Shown: positions 50,269 to 60,569, numbered from the stretch's first letter. The stretch: DNA of 64,000 nucleotides from Microcaldota archaeon (GCA_021850805.1 JAJZKO010000004.1:1-64000); one strand, 5' to 3'. Program-made: numbers and translations. Notes: a model not told the origin generated them from the sequence alone.

Positions 50269-50959
50269 GAAGAAGCAGCCCCTGCTTCATGCCTGCTTTG
50301 CTCGCACCATACTTTCTGGAATCAAACGTATATCCTACTTCATGCACGCTTATGCTCCCTTTCCTGGTGCATTTTAAGAAATCAAAAAGTATCTTGTAGC
50401 CTCCCTTGACAAATCTATGGCTGTTCTTCCTGTAAACATCCATGAACCTTAGCCTGCGCATGCCAAAGAAACCTGATAATATATCGGCAGAGCCCTGACA
50501 TTTCCTAATGTACAGCACAATGTTCCCGGCAATAATGAGCATCCTTGATATTATGCGCCTGTAAAGTACCCACCCTTCGACATTCTCCCTAACAGCTATC
50601 GCAACATCCGCCCCGCTATTAAGTGCCGCTGCAATCTCGCCTATATATCTGGGATTATGCTGCAGATCCGCGTCCATTATTATTACGAACTCTGTCCGTG
50701 AGCGCTCTATGCCCTTTATGACGCTTCCCGTGAGCCCCAATCGTCCTTTGCTTAGAGGAACAAGGAGAGAAACATTCATCTTTCTCCTAATCGCCCTGTT
50801 CACTACCTCCTCTGTCCCATCATCAGAGTTGTCGTCAACTACCAGTATCTTTATTCCCTCATAACTCCTGGCAATAATCTCCATGAGCTTTCCGATAGAC
50901 CTTTCCTCGTTCAGTGTCGGGAGTATTACGGTAAAATTGCTATAATTATTTTTCCCCAT
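50249..50959 (-). CDS. GT2 dolichyl-phosphate mannosyltransferase-like
   Basis: Transfers a sugar from an NDP-sugar to a polyprenyl phosphate. TVILPTLNEERSIGKLMEII, VVDDNSDDGTEEVV and the metal-binding IMDADLQHNP are typical of Dpm1-type GT2 enzymes. 236 residues with no membrane domain, so it would sit on the cytoplasmic face. It overlaps the first flippase gene by 14 bases and belongs to the glycan block. Confidence 0.88.
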   Translation of the reverse strand: MGKNNYSNFTVILPTLNEERSIGKLMEIIARSYEGIKILVVDDNSDDGTEEVVNRAIRRKMNVSLLVPLSKGRLGLTGSVIKGIERSRTEFVIIMDADLQHNPRYIGEIAAALNSGADVAIAVRENVEGWVLYRRIISRMLIIAGNIVLYIRKCQGSADILSGFFGMRRLRFMDVYRKNSHRFVKGGYKILFDFLKCTRKGSISVHEVGYTFDSRKYGASKAGMKQGLLLLKSFLS

Positions 50960-52541
50960 TTATCATCCCTCCAAGAAATAAGTAATACCTTACAGCAAGC
51001 TCAAGAAGCCATCCGGCAAACGCGATTCTTGTAGCAAGTCCATTAAGAACGGAGAGGTCTTCATCCTCCAAGACGTCGAGCAGAGCCAAAACGGCTGGAT
51101 ACGCAAGGATTATCTCCACAATCCCAAAAACGAGCATAAGTTCGTTTGCATGTATAAACATCCCGCTTGCGTAAAGAAGCAGAAAGACCGCAAGATTAGC
51201 AAACAGAAGCCTGGCTATCTTGCCGTAAGACTGGCTCAATCCCAAAACCCTGCTGTTATACCTTAGAATAAAGTAAAGATACGCAATGGTGCCGAGATAA
51301 TAAACTGCGAATATGGCTCCAAGCGAGCCAAAATAAGTGGCAAATATAAACAGCCCTGCCATGGTAATTGCGGCTGATATAAGGCTGTATTTAAGTACAG
51401 GGTATACCTTGCCCCTGCTTATGGTTGCATACGAAGCGATTGTACCTACAAAACCAAGAAGCATCCCCACGCTTATCATAGATATATTTTCAGCCTCGAA
51501 AGGGTATGCTGAAGTGAAGAGAGTCACCGTGAATGCGCCTGACAACGCGAGCAGATAACCTATTATCGGTGTTGTAAAGAGCAACATAAAGAAAACAGTA
51601 TACCTATACATCTTATCCATCCTATGCCTCGCAAACCTTCCCGCACCAGCATACGAAAGCATAGGCACCATAACCATTCCTATTGAATTGGCAAGCAATC
51701 CTATGATGTGGCTCATCTTAGTAGCCACACCATATACCCCGACTACAGCAGGCGCAAAAAGAAGCGCCAGGAAGACAACGGCAAAGTTGCTCATTGATGT
51801 ATTTACTACATTTGCCCCTGCGAGCGGGAGGGAGAACCTAAGCATATCTCTCTGCCTCTTGAAGATTCCCCTTGGTTCAAATTCCATGCCTGCATGCCTC
51901 TTAACCATCAGCATGGTGTAAATACCGCCAATTAAGAACCCCACGACATATCCGGTAACCGCACCAAAAGGTCCGAAGCCCATATATACCAGTGCTACAG
52001 CAAGAAAAGCCTGCATAATAATTGATGTGCTGTTCCCCACTGCCGCATGCACGCCTTTACCAACGCTTATAAGTATGGATGAAAAAATGCTCAGCATTAT
52101 GGAGAATACAGCTCCAAGCAGCGCAAAGGCAAGGATAAACCATCCATTCCCATAGGTTCCATGGAGCAGCAGCGGAGCAAGAGCAAAAGCGATAGCGCCT
52201 CCAAATACCAATACCAGAAAACCGAATACAAAAGCCAGCGCGATGCCGTCACCCACCGCAACCTTTATCCTTTCCGCTCTCTTTCTGACTTTCCATAATG
52301 GTATATACCTGCCGAAGTAACTCTCGATGCTTGTGCTTCCGAATGCGCCTGCAAGTCCAGCGAAGCCCAGCGCAATGACATATACACCGTACCCCTGTGC
52401 CCCAAGGAATCGTGCAACAAGAATAAACGAGGCACCAGAGAAGACAATGCCTATGACTTTGCTGTACATTATAAGCACTGCCACCCTCGCGTTATCGAGA
52501 CCGAGTTCCAGAGCTTCCGATCCGCTGTTTATGCCAGGCAT
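50946..52541 (-). CDS. Polysaccharide flippase, MOP superfamily (copy 1)
   Basis: Multi-pass membrane protein with about 14 helices. The N-terminal region (SGASFILVARFLGAQGYGVYVIALGF) is the RfbX/Wzx-type signature. It likely flips lipid-linked glycans. GTGAG three bases before the ATG is a ribosome-binding site. It follows copy 2 after 12 bases and overlaps the GT2 gene, so all three are one operon. The N-termini of the two copies are alike (GYGVYVIALGFAGLAGAFGS and DYGVYILAVGFAALIGAFNA), pointing to an old duplication. Confidence 0.85.
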   Translation of the reverse strand: MPGINSGSEALELGLDNARVAVLIMYSKVIGIVFSGASFILVARFLGAQGYGVYVIALGFAGLAGAFGSTSIESYFGRYIPLWKVRKRAERIKVAVGDGIALAFVFGFLVLVFGGAIAFALAPLLLHGTYGNGWFILAFALLGAVFSIMLSIFSSILISVGKGVHAAVGNSTSIIMQAFLAVALVYMGFGPFGAVTGYVVGFLIGGIYTMLMVKRHAGMEFEPRGIFKRQRDMLRFSLPLAGANVVNTSMSNFAVVFLALLFAPAVVGVYGVATKMSHIIGLLANSIGMVMVPMLSYAGAGRFARHRMDKMYRYTVFFMLLFTTPIIGYLLALSGAFTVTLFTSAYPFEAENISMISVGMLLGFVGTIASYATISRGKVYPVLKYSLISAAITMAGLFIFATYFGSLGAIFAVYYLGTIAYLYFILRYNSRVLGLSQSYGKIARLLFANLAVFLLLYASGMFIHANELMLVFGIVEIILAYPAVLALLDVLEDEDLSVLNGLATRIAFAGWLLELAVRYYLFLGGMINGEK

Positions 52542-52553
52542 ACGCTCACTCGC

Positions 52554-54137
52554 TTATATCTTAAAGAACAGCTTTAGATACCTCATCATCGCTCCGGTAC
52601 CCCATTCAAGTATCCATATCCCCGCAGACGAGCCTCTTATTATCTCCATGTCCTCCGCGTCAAGAGTTCCTGTGGCAAAGAGCAGAATTGGATAAGCAGC
52701 TAATGATACAATCAGCCCGACAGCTATCTCTAAAACAAAATTTCCAATGAGAAGGCAGAGCCAGAGAAGGAATCCAAGGCATAATGCACTTATTACAAGC
52801 CTTGCGAATTTGCCAGCACGCAACCTGAAACCTACCAGCAGCCTTGCCCCGTGCAGCAACAGCAGATCATCCACCACGCTCCCAACGAAAAACAGCGCAA
52901 ATATGCCCCCTATAATCCCAAAATAAGGCACAAGCGCCACTACAAGCAGCAGCTGTATAACTGTGGATATAACATTGTACTTCAGTATTGCCCTGGAAAA
53001 TCCATTTGCAACAAGCAGATTAGTCACGTATATTCCGACTATGTTTATTGCAGTGCCAAAAACCATCAGGGAAAACAGCTCCGGCGCTTCCGCATATTTG
53101 CTTGAGACGAGCAGGTAGATCTCAGCATGGGCAAAGATGCCAACGAAAACAAGCATAGGCAGGGTTATGCTAAAAGAATAGAGCAATATCTTATTGTATG
53201 TATAGTTTGCCCTCTCGCTCTTTGTTACCCTGTGGGCATATGAGAACGCCTGCAGGAGCACCGTAAGCACCGTGCCGTAAATCAAGGTTATGAAGCTTAT
53301 GCCCCTGTTGGCTATCCCGTAATTTCCAAGCTGCGCAGAGGCTACGAAGAGACCAAGAAAGAGTATTGCAAATCCTCCAAGCCCAAAACTCAGGAAATTA
53401 TTGAAGGCCAGCGGCATTGAGAAACTGGTAACTTTCCTGAGCTCTTCCCAGGAAGGGATACGAATCGTTACTTTGCCGTAACTCTTTAAGGTCGTAAATA
53501 CGTAATAAACGCCAATCAAAAGTCCCGCAGCGCTGCCTATTACAAGCCCTGCGAGAGCTCCATCAACACCAAATCCATAATAAACAAGCGCTATGCTTGC
53601 GATTAGCTGTACAAGGCTTGAAGTAAAATAAGTCAGCGCAGCAAGCTTTGATTTCCTAAACCCTATCAGTATGTTATACAAACCACCAGTCGCTATTGCC
53701 TGGAAAGGGAGATACGCGCAAGCTATCATGAGCGTGAGCGGAGCAACGGTACTTCCATTAAAGAAAGCCGCAGCCACAAAAGGGCTTATTGCGATCCCGA
53801 CAAGTGCGGAAATTGATGCCAGCGGAACCAGCAGGAACAGGCCATTTGAGAGTATCCTGCCTACCGTGCCAGGATCCTTATCCTCAGCCATCTCGGAAAG
53901 ATTCCTGAGAAAGTACGAGCCTACCCCGAACGCATTGAAAGCGCCTATAAGCGCCGCAAAGCCTACGGCAAGGATGTAAACCCCGTAATCCGAAGGCTGA
54001 AGAAGCCTGGCGACTACCACGAGCATCAGCAGATTAAGCAGCGATCCCGACATTCTTCCAAGGAACAGATTATAAAGAGAGCTCAACGCTACCTTGCCAA
54101 GTAGTGTATTCTGCGATGCAGGGACTGTCTCTTCCAT
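52554..54137 (-). CDS. Polysaccharide flippase, MOP superfamily (copy 2)
   Basis: 527 residues, about 14 membrane helices, with LLMLVVVARLLQPSDYGVYIL near the N-terminus as in Wzx-type flippases. It is probably the first gene of the minus-strand operon that continues into copy 1 and the GT2 enzyme. The presence of two divergent copies in tandem suggests either two substrates or a hetero-oligomer. It diverges from the GT-C-like gene with a 57-base gap. Confidence 0.85.
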   Translation of the reverse strand: MEETVPASQNTLLGKVALSSLYNLFLGRMSGSLLNLLMLVVVARLLQPSDYGVYILAVGFAALIGAFNAFGVGSYFLRNLSEMAEDKDPGTVGRILSNGLFLLVPLASISALVGIAISPFVAAAFFNGSTVAPLTLMIACAYLPFQAIATGGLYNILIGFRKSKLAALTYFTSSLVQLIASIALVYYGFGVDGALAGLVIGSAAGLLIGVYYVFTTLKSYGKVTIRIPSWEELRKVTSFSMPLAFNNFLSFGLGGFAILFLGLFVASAQLGNYGIANRGISFITLIYGTVLTVLLQAFSYAHRVTKSERANYTYNKILLYSFSITLPMLVFVGIFAHAEIYLLVSSKYAEAPELFSLMVFGTAINIVGIYVTNLLVANGFSRAILKYNVISTVIQLLLVVALVPYFGIIGGIFALFFVGSVVDDLLLLHGARLLVGFRLRAGKFARLVISALCLGFLLWLCLLIGNFVLEIAVGLIVSLAAYPILLFATGTLDAEDMEIIRGSSAGIWILEWGTGAMMRYLKLFFKI

Positions 54138-54194
54138 AAAACCAATAAAACTAGTAAGGATATAAAGATAAAGGCACAGAAAACTTAAAAACTA

Positions 54195-56429
54195 ATGCAA
54201 TCAAATAAATTCATGCGTTTTGATGCTGATCTTTATATCCGCAGGCACAAGAGCGAAATATCCGCAATCCTCGGATACCTTGCAATAACTGCAATATTCT
54301 TCTGGCCTTTAGTTGCCGGAATCAGCAGCTTCATCCCTGGTACCGGAGGGGATACCTACCAAAGCGCATGGGAACTATGGTGGGTGAGCTACTCAATTCT
54401 ATCTCTGCACACGTCCCCGTATTTTACATACTTCATCTACTTTCCCATAGGCGCAAACCTGCTTACGCAGACAATGGCGCCGCTTGCAGGTATATTAAGC
54501 GCGCCATTTGAGGCATTCGGTTCTGCCGTAGCACTGAACATTGTATTCATAGCGGGTTTTGTGCTGTCCGGATTCTTCATGTACATTTTTGCATACTACC
54601 TTACCAGGAACCGCTACGCTTCTTTCCTTGCAGGGGCAATATACGCTTTCAGCCCCATGCATGTATTCCAGTCTTTTGGGCACCTGCAGTGGATAAACAT
54701 AGAATGGATACCTCTATTCTTCATGTTTCTGATAATAGCCTTGAAGGAGAAGAAACACAAATACGCTCTCTACGCGGCCCTTTCATTCATATTCCTTACT
54801 TTCATGGGCGACCTGGAGCAGTCAATAGCCGTTTCTATAGGGGCGGTAGTGCTTCTTGCATCTTACTACCTAACCAACGACAGAAGATCAATATACAATA
54901 GGCGGAGCCTAATATACCTCGCAGAGATAGCCGTTGCAATATTCATACTTGGGTCTCCGGTATTCATAAGCATAATAATCGCACTGCAGCACGGGATATT
55001 ATCTACGGTAAATGCAGTATCCTCCACCCAGGCAAATATCCTATACAGCCCAGACGTGCTAAGCTTCTTTGTACCGAGCTTGATGAACCCTCTACTGGGA
55101 TTCATACCAAATGCGCTGAACTATCTATACGCATCTGATCCAACAGAGCGTACCGTATACATCGGCTATTCTGTGATATTTCTTGCGCTTGTCTCCATAT
55201 ATGATTTCAGGAGCAGGAAAAGCCTCAAAAGCCTTGCACCATGGATAATTCCAGCTGTTATCTTCCTGATCTTAAGCGTAGGTCCTTATCTACAGGTGAA
55301 CGGTGCGGTTATATCCTCGGTACCAATGCCTTATCTACTTCTCCACAAAATACCTATCCTGAATGTGTTTCGCGAGCCCGGACGGTTCGATATAATGTTT
55401 GAATTATTTATATCGGTGCTCGCCGCCTTCGGCTTCATTGCAATATCGAAAAATAAGATAGGCCCGCTTCGCACGGAAAAGGGCTTCTTTGTCCTTTTCC
55501 TGGTCTTGGTCCTATTTGAGTATTCAACAACCCCTATCTCAAATGCACAGCTTCAGGCTAATTACGGGAATGCATATATCCCGGCAGCGTATAAGGACCT
55601 CGGTAACGCGACAAGCAACTTCTCCATAATAACTCTCCCTGCACTCCCGTATTACTACAGCTCTTCTCCGGAATTATATCCGGGCATCGCAATGTATTAC
55701 CAGACAGCATCAAGGAAACCCCTGATAGGCGGATACGCTACCAGAAGCAACAACACGCAGCTCGAGCTTCTATCGGATATTCCTATGGCAACAGCATCAG
55801 AATACCTGCAATACGGGCAAAATCTCTCATATTTCTCCCCTATAACAGAGAACTATACAAAACTGAATACGTTCTGGCTTGCAAACTATCGGACAAAATA
55901 CGTAACAGTGATAAGGGGTGCATATAACGATACCGAGCTTCCTGCGCTCCTAGAGTACCTATACGGCATGTTCGGGCAACCTGTATATCAGAGCAATACC
56001 ACTGACGTTTTCCAGACCAGTGGAGCAATATCCAAAGGGATAGGGTCCAGCCTGGTGAGCTACACCGCAGGCACATGGATCCCGGGGTTCTCATTATGCC
56101 AGTCGTCAAGCTGTAATGCCACACTCTCAAACATGTGGTGGGGCAATACGACGAGAGGAATAATAGTCTATTCGCCAAACCAAACCTCCGCATCAATGCG
56201 ATTCGATGCGATATCAGCATACAACGACAGCATCCTATACCTGTATACTAATGGAAACCTGGCACATGCTTTCAATCTGACAGGAACTGCAGAAGCATAC
56301 TCCGCCAACATAACAATCAAGCCAGGTCTGAATTCCCTTATCCTATACTATAAGCAGAACGCATATGTGGTGAACGACTCCATACTTAACTTCGGAATAG
56401 AGAACATAACGCTAAACAGGACCAGCTAA
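54195..56429 (+). CDS. Large membrane protein, GT-C glycosyltransferase-like
   Basis: 744 residues: about 11-12 membrane helices up to residue 430, then an external domain of about 300 residues rich in Asn, Ser, Thr and Tyr with many possible N-glycosylation sequons. The first loop has FIPGTGGDTYQSAWELWW, an acidic pattern like the catalytic loop of GT-C enzymes that use polyprenyl-phosphate sugars. It sits beside the flippases and GT2 gene, which supports a surface-glycan role. GATATAAAGATAAAG about 30 bp upstream is a promoter; Met7 is an alternative start. Confidence 0.65.
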   Translation: MQSNKFMRFDADLYIRRHKSEISAILGYLAITAIFFWPLVAGISSFIPGTGGDTYQSAWELWWVSYSILSLHTSPYFTYFIYFPIGANLLTQTMAPLAGILSAPFEAFGSAVALNIVFIAGFVLSGFFMYIFAYYLTRNRYASFLAGAIYAFSPMHVFQSFGHLQWINIEWIPLFFMFLIIALKEKKHKYALYAALSFIFLTFMGDLEQSIAVSIGAVVLLASYYLTNDRRSIYNRRSLIYLAEIAVAIFILGSPVFISIIIALQHGILSTVNAVSSTQANILYSPDVLSFFVPSLMNPLLGFIPNALNYLYASDPTERTVYIGYSVIFLALVSIYDFRSRKSLKSLAPWIIPAVIFLILSVGPYLQVNGAVISSVPMPYLLLHKIPILNVFREPGRFDIMFELFISVLAAFGFIAISKNKIGPLRTEKGFFVLFLVLVLFEYSTTPISNAQLQANYGNAYIPAAYKDLGNATSNFSIITLPALPYYYSSSPELYPGIAMYYQTASRKPLIGGYATRSNNTQLELLSDIPMATASEYLQYGQNLSYFSPITENYTKLNTFWLANYRTKYVTVIRGAYNDTELPALLEYLYGMFGQPVYQSNTTDVFQTSGAISKGIGSSLVSYTAGTWIPGFSLCQSSSCNATLSNMWWGNTTRGIIVYSPNQTSASMRFDAISAYNDSILYLYTNGNLAHAFNLTGTAEAYSANITIKPGLNSLILYYKQNAYVVNDSILNFGIENITLNRTS

Positions 56430-56523
56430 GCACAAAATACTGCCGAACCCTGCAGAAAATCTTTAAATAGCTTCTTGCAGAAAACCATACTAAGGCGAAA
56501 TTGGTTTTAGGGGTGTTGGAAGA

Positions 56524-56766
56524 ATGGAAGAAAACAACTGTGATTTGGCAGTGGGCAGTATGTACGATGTGAAAGTATCAGTGCGCGATCCCAAGGGAGA
56601 AGGGATATGCCGCATAAGGGATACTGTGGTATTCGTCAAGAATACCAGAGTAAGACTCGGGAAGACCTACAAGGTTAAGATAACAAAGTCTTTCAAGTCG
56701 TTCGCATACGCTGAGCTGGTTGAAAATAGCAAGTATTTTATAGGTAACGGTAGCCTAATAATATAA
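56524..56766 (+). CDS. TRAM domain protein
   Basis: 80 residues making up one TRAM beta-barrel (VGSMYDVKVSVRDPKGEGICR, then YKVKITKSFKSFAYAEL). Small TRAM proteins of archaea bind RNA and act as chaperones in cold response. GGGGTGTT lies about ten bases before the ATG, and TTTAAATAG near 56462 is the promoter. It precedes the proteasome gene by 54 bases of AT-rich DNA with T-runs that may end its transcript. Confidence 0.9.
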   Translation: MEENNCDLAVGSMYDVKVSVRDPKGEGICRIRDTVVFVKNTRVRLGKTYKVKITKSFKSFAYAELVENSKYFIGNGSLII

Positions 56767-56820
56767 CTATATACAATTATTTTATTCTTTTTTTATTATT
56801 CTTATTTACGGTGTCTTATT

Positions 56821-57453
56821 ATGAACAAAGAGTTTTACGAGAAAATAAAGTCAGGTACAACGACAATAGGCATAATATGCAAGGACGGCGTCGTGATGGC
56901 TGCCGACGCAAGGGCTACAATGGACACGTTCATATCAAGCTCTGAAGCCGTCAAGGTCTACTGCCTTAACGACAACCTTGGGATGACAATCGCTGGAGGC
57001 GTGGGAGACGCAGAATATCTCGTGAAACTGATAAAAATGCAGAATGAACTCTACAGGATGAGCGAGAACAAGCAGCTCAGCCCTACATCTGCAACATCAA
57101 TACTTTCTCTTATACTTCAAGAGAACAAAATGATGCCGTTCATGGTGCAGCTGCTTCTGGGCGGCCTTAACAATGGGAAGCCCGAGCTCTACAACATAGA
57201 TCCGGTAGGCGGAAGCACAAAGGAATCAAGGTTCACATCAACGGGCAGCGGCTCCCTTACGGCTCTAGGTTATCTCGAGGGGATATATGACCCTTCAATG
57301 GAGGTCCAGGAGGCGGCCAAACACGCAGCTTACTGCCTGAGAATAGCCATGAAGAGAGATTCTGCTACAGGGGACGGGACAAAGATAGTCTCAATAACAA
57401 AGAAGGGCTTCAAGGAATACACCAAGGAAGAGATAGAAAAACTGCTTAAATAA
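56821..57453 (+). CDS. psmB: Proteasome beta subunit
   Basis: Catalytic subunit of the 20S proteasome. A 12-residue propeptide (MNKEFYEKIKSG) precedes the active Thr13 of TTTIGIICKDGVVMAADARAT. Asp and Lys of the catalytic set (AADARAT, and the Lys region near residue 45) are visible, and the SGSGSLTALGYLE motif is intact. 210 residues, standard. The alpha subunit is not in the window. A PAC2 protein at 6.5 kb could relate to assembly. Confidence 0.96.
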   Translation: MNKEFYEKIKSGTTTIGIICKDGVVMAADARATMDTFISSSEAVKVYCLNDNLGMTIAGGVGDAEYLVKLIKMQNELYRMSENKQLSPTSATSILSLILQENKMMPFMVQLLLGGLNNGKPELYNIDPVGGSTKESRFTSTGSGSLTALGYLEGIYDPSMEVQEAAKHAAYCLRIAMKRDSATGDGTKIVSITKKGFKEYTKEEIEKLLK

Positions 57454-57497
57454 ACGTACATTCTTAAAACGACGAATTTTTTCGTTACTGTGATTGT

Positions 57498-59435
57498 GTG
57501 GGCGACGAACAGGAAAACAAGGCTATGCTTGACAAGATAAAGGAACTTATACCAAAAGAAGCCGAAGTCTCAAAGGTAGAGTTCGAAGGTCCTGACATAG
57601 CCGTATATGCTAAAAACATACAGTTTATCTACAGCGACGAGCATGTAATAAAGAATATATCAGCATCAATAAAGAAAAGGCTGATAGTGCGCTCTGTGGC
57701 ATCGGAACTTATGGATCCCGAGGCCGCAATAGCAAAGATAACCGAGATAGTGCCAAAAGAAGCCGGGATAAGAGAAGGTGGCATAAGGTTCTCACCAGAC
57801 TTCGGCGAAGTATATATCGAGGCACTGAAGCCGGGCCTTGTGATAGGAAAGGGCGGGTCAACCCTCATGCAGATAGTCAGGGAGACAAGGTGGATACCAA
57901 AAGTCCTCAGGATACCAACAATGAACAGTGATACCATAAGCGGAATCCGTCAGCTGCTTTTCAAGGAGAGTGAATTCAGGAAAAATTTCCTGAAGAGCAT
58001 CGGCAAGAAGATCAATTCCATACCACTTAAAAGCGAGTGGGTAAAGGCAACAGCACTCGGCGGATTTAAGGAAGTGGGTAGGAGCTGCCTTCTTATAGAG
58101 ACAAAAAACTCAAAAGTAATAATAGACTGCGGGATAAGCCCAGAGCCCGGAATAAAAGGCGCAGCTGCAAATACCGACGAGAACAAAGCATTCCCATATC
58201 TTGACAGCACAAACATAACGATAAACGAGATAGATGCGGTTATACTGACGCACGCCCATATGGACCACATGGGATTTGTTCCATACCTTTTCAAGTTCGG
58301 ATATTCCGGACCTGTCTACTGCACGCCGCCTACAAGGGATCTGGCTGCATTGCTTTTATACGACTACACACGCCTCGTAATGAAAAGCGGCGGCAGCCCG
58401 TTGTACGGGGAGAAAGACATACGCACAATGCTTACCCACGTTATAACAAGGGATTATGGCGAAGTTACCAATGTTACTGACGAGATAAAACTCACATTCC
58501 ATAACGCGGGGCACATCCTCGGAAGTTCGACGGTGCACCTTCACATAGGCGAAGGATTATACAATATAGTATCCACGGGCGATATGAAGTATGGATTCAC
58601 CAGACTGCTGAATGAGGCAGAGACAAGATATCCACGTGTAGATGCACTCTTCATAGAGAGCACCTATGGGGGTCCGCGCGATATAACCGTAAACAGGAAG
58701 CAGGCCGAGCTGGACCTGATAACCGCAATAAAGTCCGTTACCGACAATGGCGGAAAGGTGCTCATACCCCTCTTCGCCGTAGGAAGAAGTCAGGAGATAC
58801 TCCTGGTTCTGGAAACCTACCTATCAAATAACCCGCAGTACAAAATAAACGCTCCAATATTCCTGGACGGCATGATACTCGAGGCAAGCGCTATACATAC
58901 TGCATATCCCGAATATCTGAAGCAGACATTGCAGCAGCGCATACTATCAAACAACTCCCCATTCGAGAGCGAACTCTTCGAAGTCGCAAAGGGAGAACGG
59001 AGCGATATAATAGAAAAAGGGCCTGCGGTAATACTGGCAAGCGGAGGGATGCTTAATGGCGGTGCAAGCCTTGAGTATTTCAAGGCCCTGGCCAATGATG
59101 AGAAGAACATGGTCATATTTGTCGGATACAACAGCGTAAACTCCCTTGGGAGGAGGGTCCAGAACGGGATAAACGAGATGGTGCTCCCAGGCGAAGACGG
59201 AAAAATGGCACAGCTAAAGGTGAACATAAAGGCAAATACTGTAGATGGGTTTTCAGGTCACAGCGACAGGAGGCAGATAATGGACTTTGTCAGCCATATA
59301 AAACCTTATGCTAGAAAGATATTCACCATGCACGGGGAGGAATCAAAGTGCGAAGATCTCGCCCGCACGCTTGGAAACATGATGCATGTAGATTCAAGGG
59401 CGCCTATGGATCTTGACACCATGCGCTTCGTATAG
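57498..59435 (+). CDS. aCPSF1, KH-domain beta-CASP ribonuclease
   Basis: Archaeal homologue of CPSF73, which cuts U-rich RNA 3' ends and drives transcription termination. Two KH domains (about 1-145, GXXG motif GKGG near 117-120) precede the metallo-beta-lactamase domain with HAHMDH at about 252-257 and GHILGSSTVHL. The beta-CASP domain follows, with the late GFSGHSDRRQ and FTMHGEESKC motifs. 645 residues, full length. The GTG start has GTGAT exactly three bases upstream. Confidence 0.96.
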   Translation: MGDEQENKAMLDKIKELIPKEAEVSKVEFEGPDIAVYAKNIQFIYSDEHVIKNISASIKKRLIVRSVASELMDPEAAIAKITEIVPKEAGIREGGIRFSPDFGEVYIEALKPGLVIGKGGSTLMQIVRETRWIPKVLRIPTMNSDTISGIRQLLFKESEFRKNFLKSIGKKINSIPLKSEWVKATALGGFKEVGRSCLLIETKNSKVIIDCGISPEPGIKGAAANTDENKAFPYLDSTNITINEIDAVILTHAHMDHMGFVPYLFKFGYSGPVYCTPPTRDLAALLLYDYTRLVMKSGGSPLYGEKDIRTMLTHVITRDYGEVTNVTDEIKLTFHNAGHILGSSTVHLHIGEGLYNIVSTGDMKYGFTRLLNEAETRYPRVDALFIESTYGGPRDITVNRKQAELDLITAIKSVTDNGGKVLIPLFAVGRSQEILLVLETYLSNNPQYKINAPIFLDGMILEASAIHTAYPEYLKQTLQQRILSNNSPFESELFEVAKGERSDIIEKGPAVILASGGMLNGGASLEYFKALANDEKNMVIFVGYNSVNSLGRRVQNGINEMVLPGEDGKMAQLKVNIKANTVDGFSGHSDRRQIMDFVSHIKPYARKIFTMHGEESKCEDLARTLGNMMHVDSRAPMDLDTMRFV

Positions 59436-59455
59436 AACGACAAGCAGAGAAGCGG

Positions 59456-60556
59456 CTAGAAGACTTCAGGTCTTGGCCAATCTATATCCATCGGGTTTAG
59501 CTCCTCTTCCTCTATCTCTCTTCCTGCACTCATCCTGCTGAAAGTGAGCATTACTATCTCAACAAAGGCTATTACGCTCATCCCAAGCAGATAATATGTG
59601 CTGTCGTTAAGGTACTGGTAGCTTATTATTACTGCGCTTACCGCTGCTACTATCGCACCAAAGAAAAACCCTGCGTTCTTCTTACTGAGAATCGCAAAGC
59701 ATGATACAATGCCAAGAACGAAGACAGCAAAATTGGCAAGCTCAAGATAATAGGCTTGGCTATTGGTTGCTATAAATATGGAAAACTGGCCTGCTAGAAG
59801 CTTATCGCCTACGAAGAATATCTGCCCTGGCGCGAAGTATGCCAGCACACCAGAATTTACAATAAATAAGATCGCAGCAATTATTGCAAAGGCACCGAGA
59901 GAGCTGCCCTTCGCTGCCTTCTTGTCTGTTGCCTGATCAAGATCCTCTATGCAGTAAAAATTGCCATCATGCTCCATAAGATCCGCATAGCAGAAAGGTC
60001 TTGAGCAGTATTTGCATGTCGCATACGCCTGCCTCCAAGGATGGTTTACGCACGAGAGCCCATTTGCGGCTGCCATCTCGCTCTTCTCATTCTTGCTAAC
60101 TTTCTTATTTGCCTTAGGCACATTGCCTTCCGCCTCTGGCTGAACCGATGCGCGTCCGCTCTCCTGGATCTTTATTACTGAATTAAAACTTTCTTCAGTC
60201 TCCTTTTTCTGCTCGGCGATAGCTTTCCTGGAAGGCGACATATCTACGGATCTTGGTTGCTGTATAGGTTCCGGGGCCTTCTTAGGTCTTGCAGCTGCCT
60301 GCTGGACAACTTCCTGCTTGGGAACCGGCTGCACCATCCTCTGCGGCTCTGCCTTTGCCTCTTTTATCTCGGGTTGCACCTTCACCGCCTTTTCCTGCTG
60401 CAGTGCAGGTTCAGGCGCCTGCTTCTGTTGCGGCTGTACAGCCACCTGTTTAATAGGAGCAGCGGGCTGTTGCCTTTGAGCCTCCGCCTTCCTCCCGCTC
60501 TCCTTGCCCATGTTCCTTAGTTTAAATATTAAAATATCATCGTCAGGCGAGCCCAT
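59456..60556 (-). CDS. Hypothetical membrane protein with disordered arm and B-box-like zinc finger
   Basis: The first 160 residues are Pro/Gln/Lys-rich and look disordered. Residues about 168-205 (CVNHPWRQAYATCKYCSRPFC, then HDGNFYCIEDL) form a B-box-type zinc-binding unit. Four membrane helices follow from about 220 to 345, and the C-terminus is acidic. No known family is recognised. The soluble part would face the cytoplasm and may recruit other factors to the membrane. It follows rps26e by 13 bases. Met16 is an alternative start. Confidence 0.65.
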   Translation of the reverse strand: MGSPDDDILIFKLRNMGKESGRKAEAQRQQPAAPIKQVAVQPQQKQAPEPALQQEKAVKVQPEIKEAKAEPQRMVQPVPKQEVVQQAAARPKKAPEPIQQPRSVDMSPSRKAIAEQKKETEESFNSVIKIQESGRASVQPEAEGNVPKANKKVSKNEKSEMAAANGLSCVNHPWRQAYATCKYCSRPFCYADLMEHDGNFYCIEDLDQATDKKAAKGSSLGAFAIIAAILFIVNSGVLAYFAPGQIFFVGDKLLAGQFSIFIATNSQAYYLELANFAVFVLGIVSCFAILSKKNAGFFFGAIVAAVSAVIISYQYLNDSTYYLLGMSVIAFVEIVMLTFSRMSAGREIEEEELNPMDIDWPRPEVF

Positions 60557-60569
60557 GCAAATTCACTAT

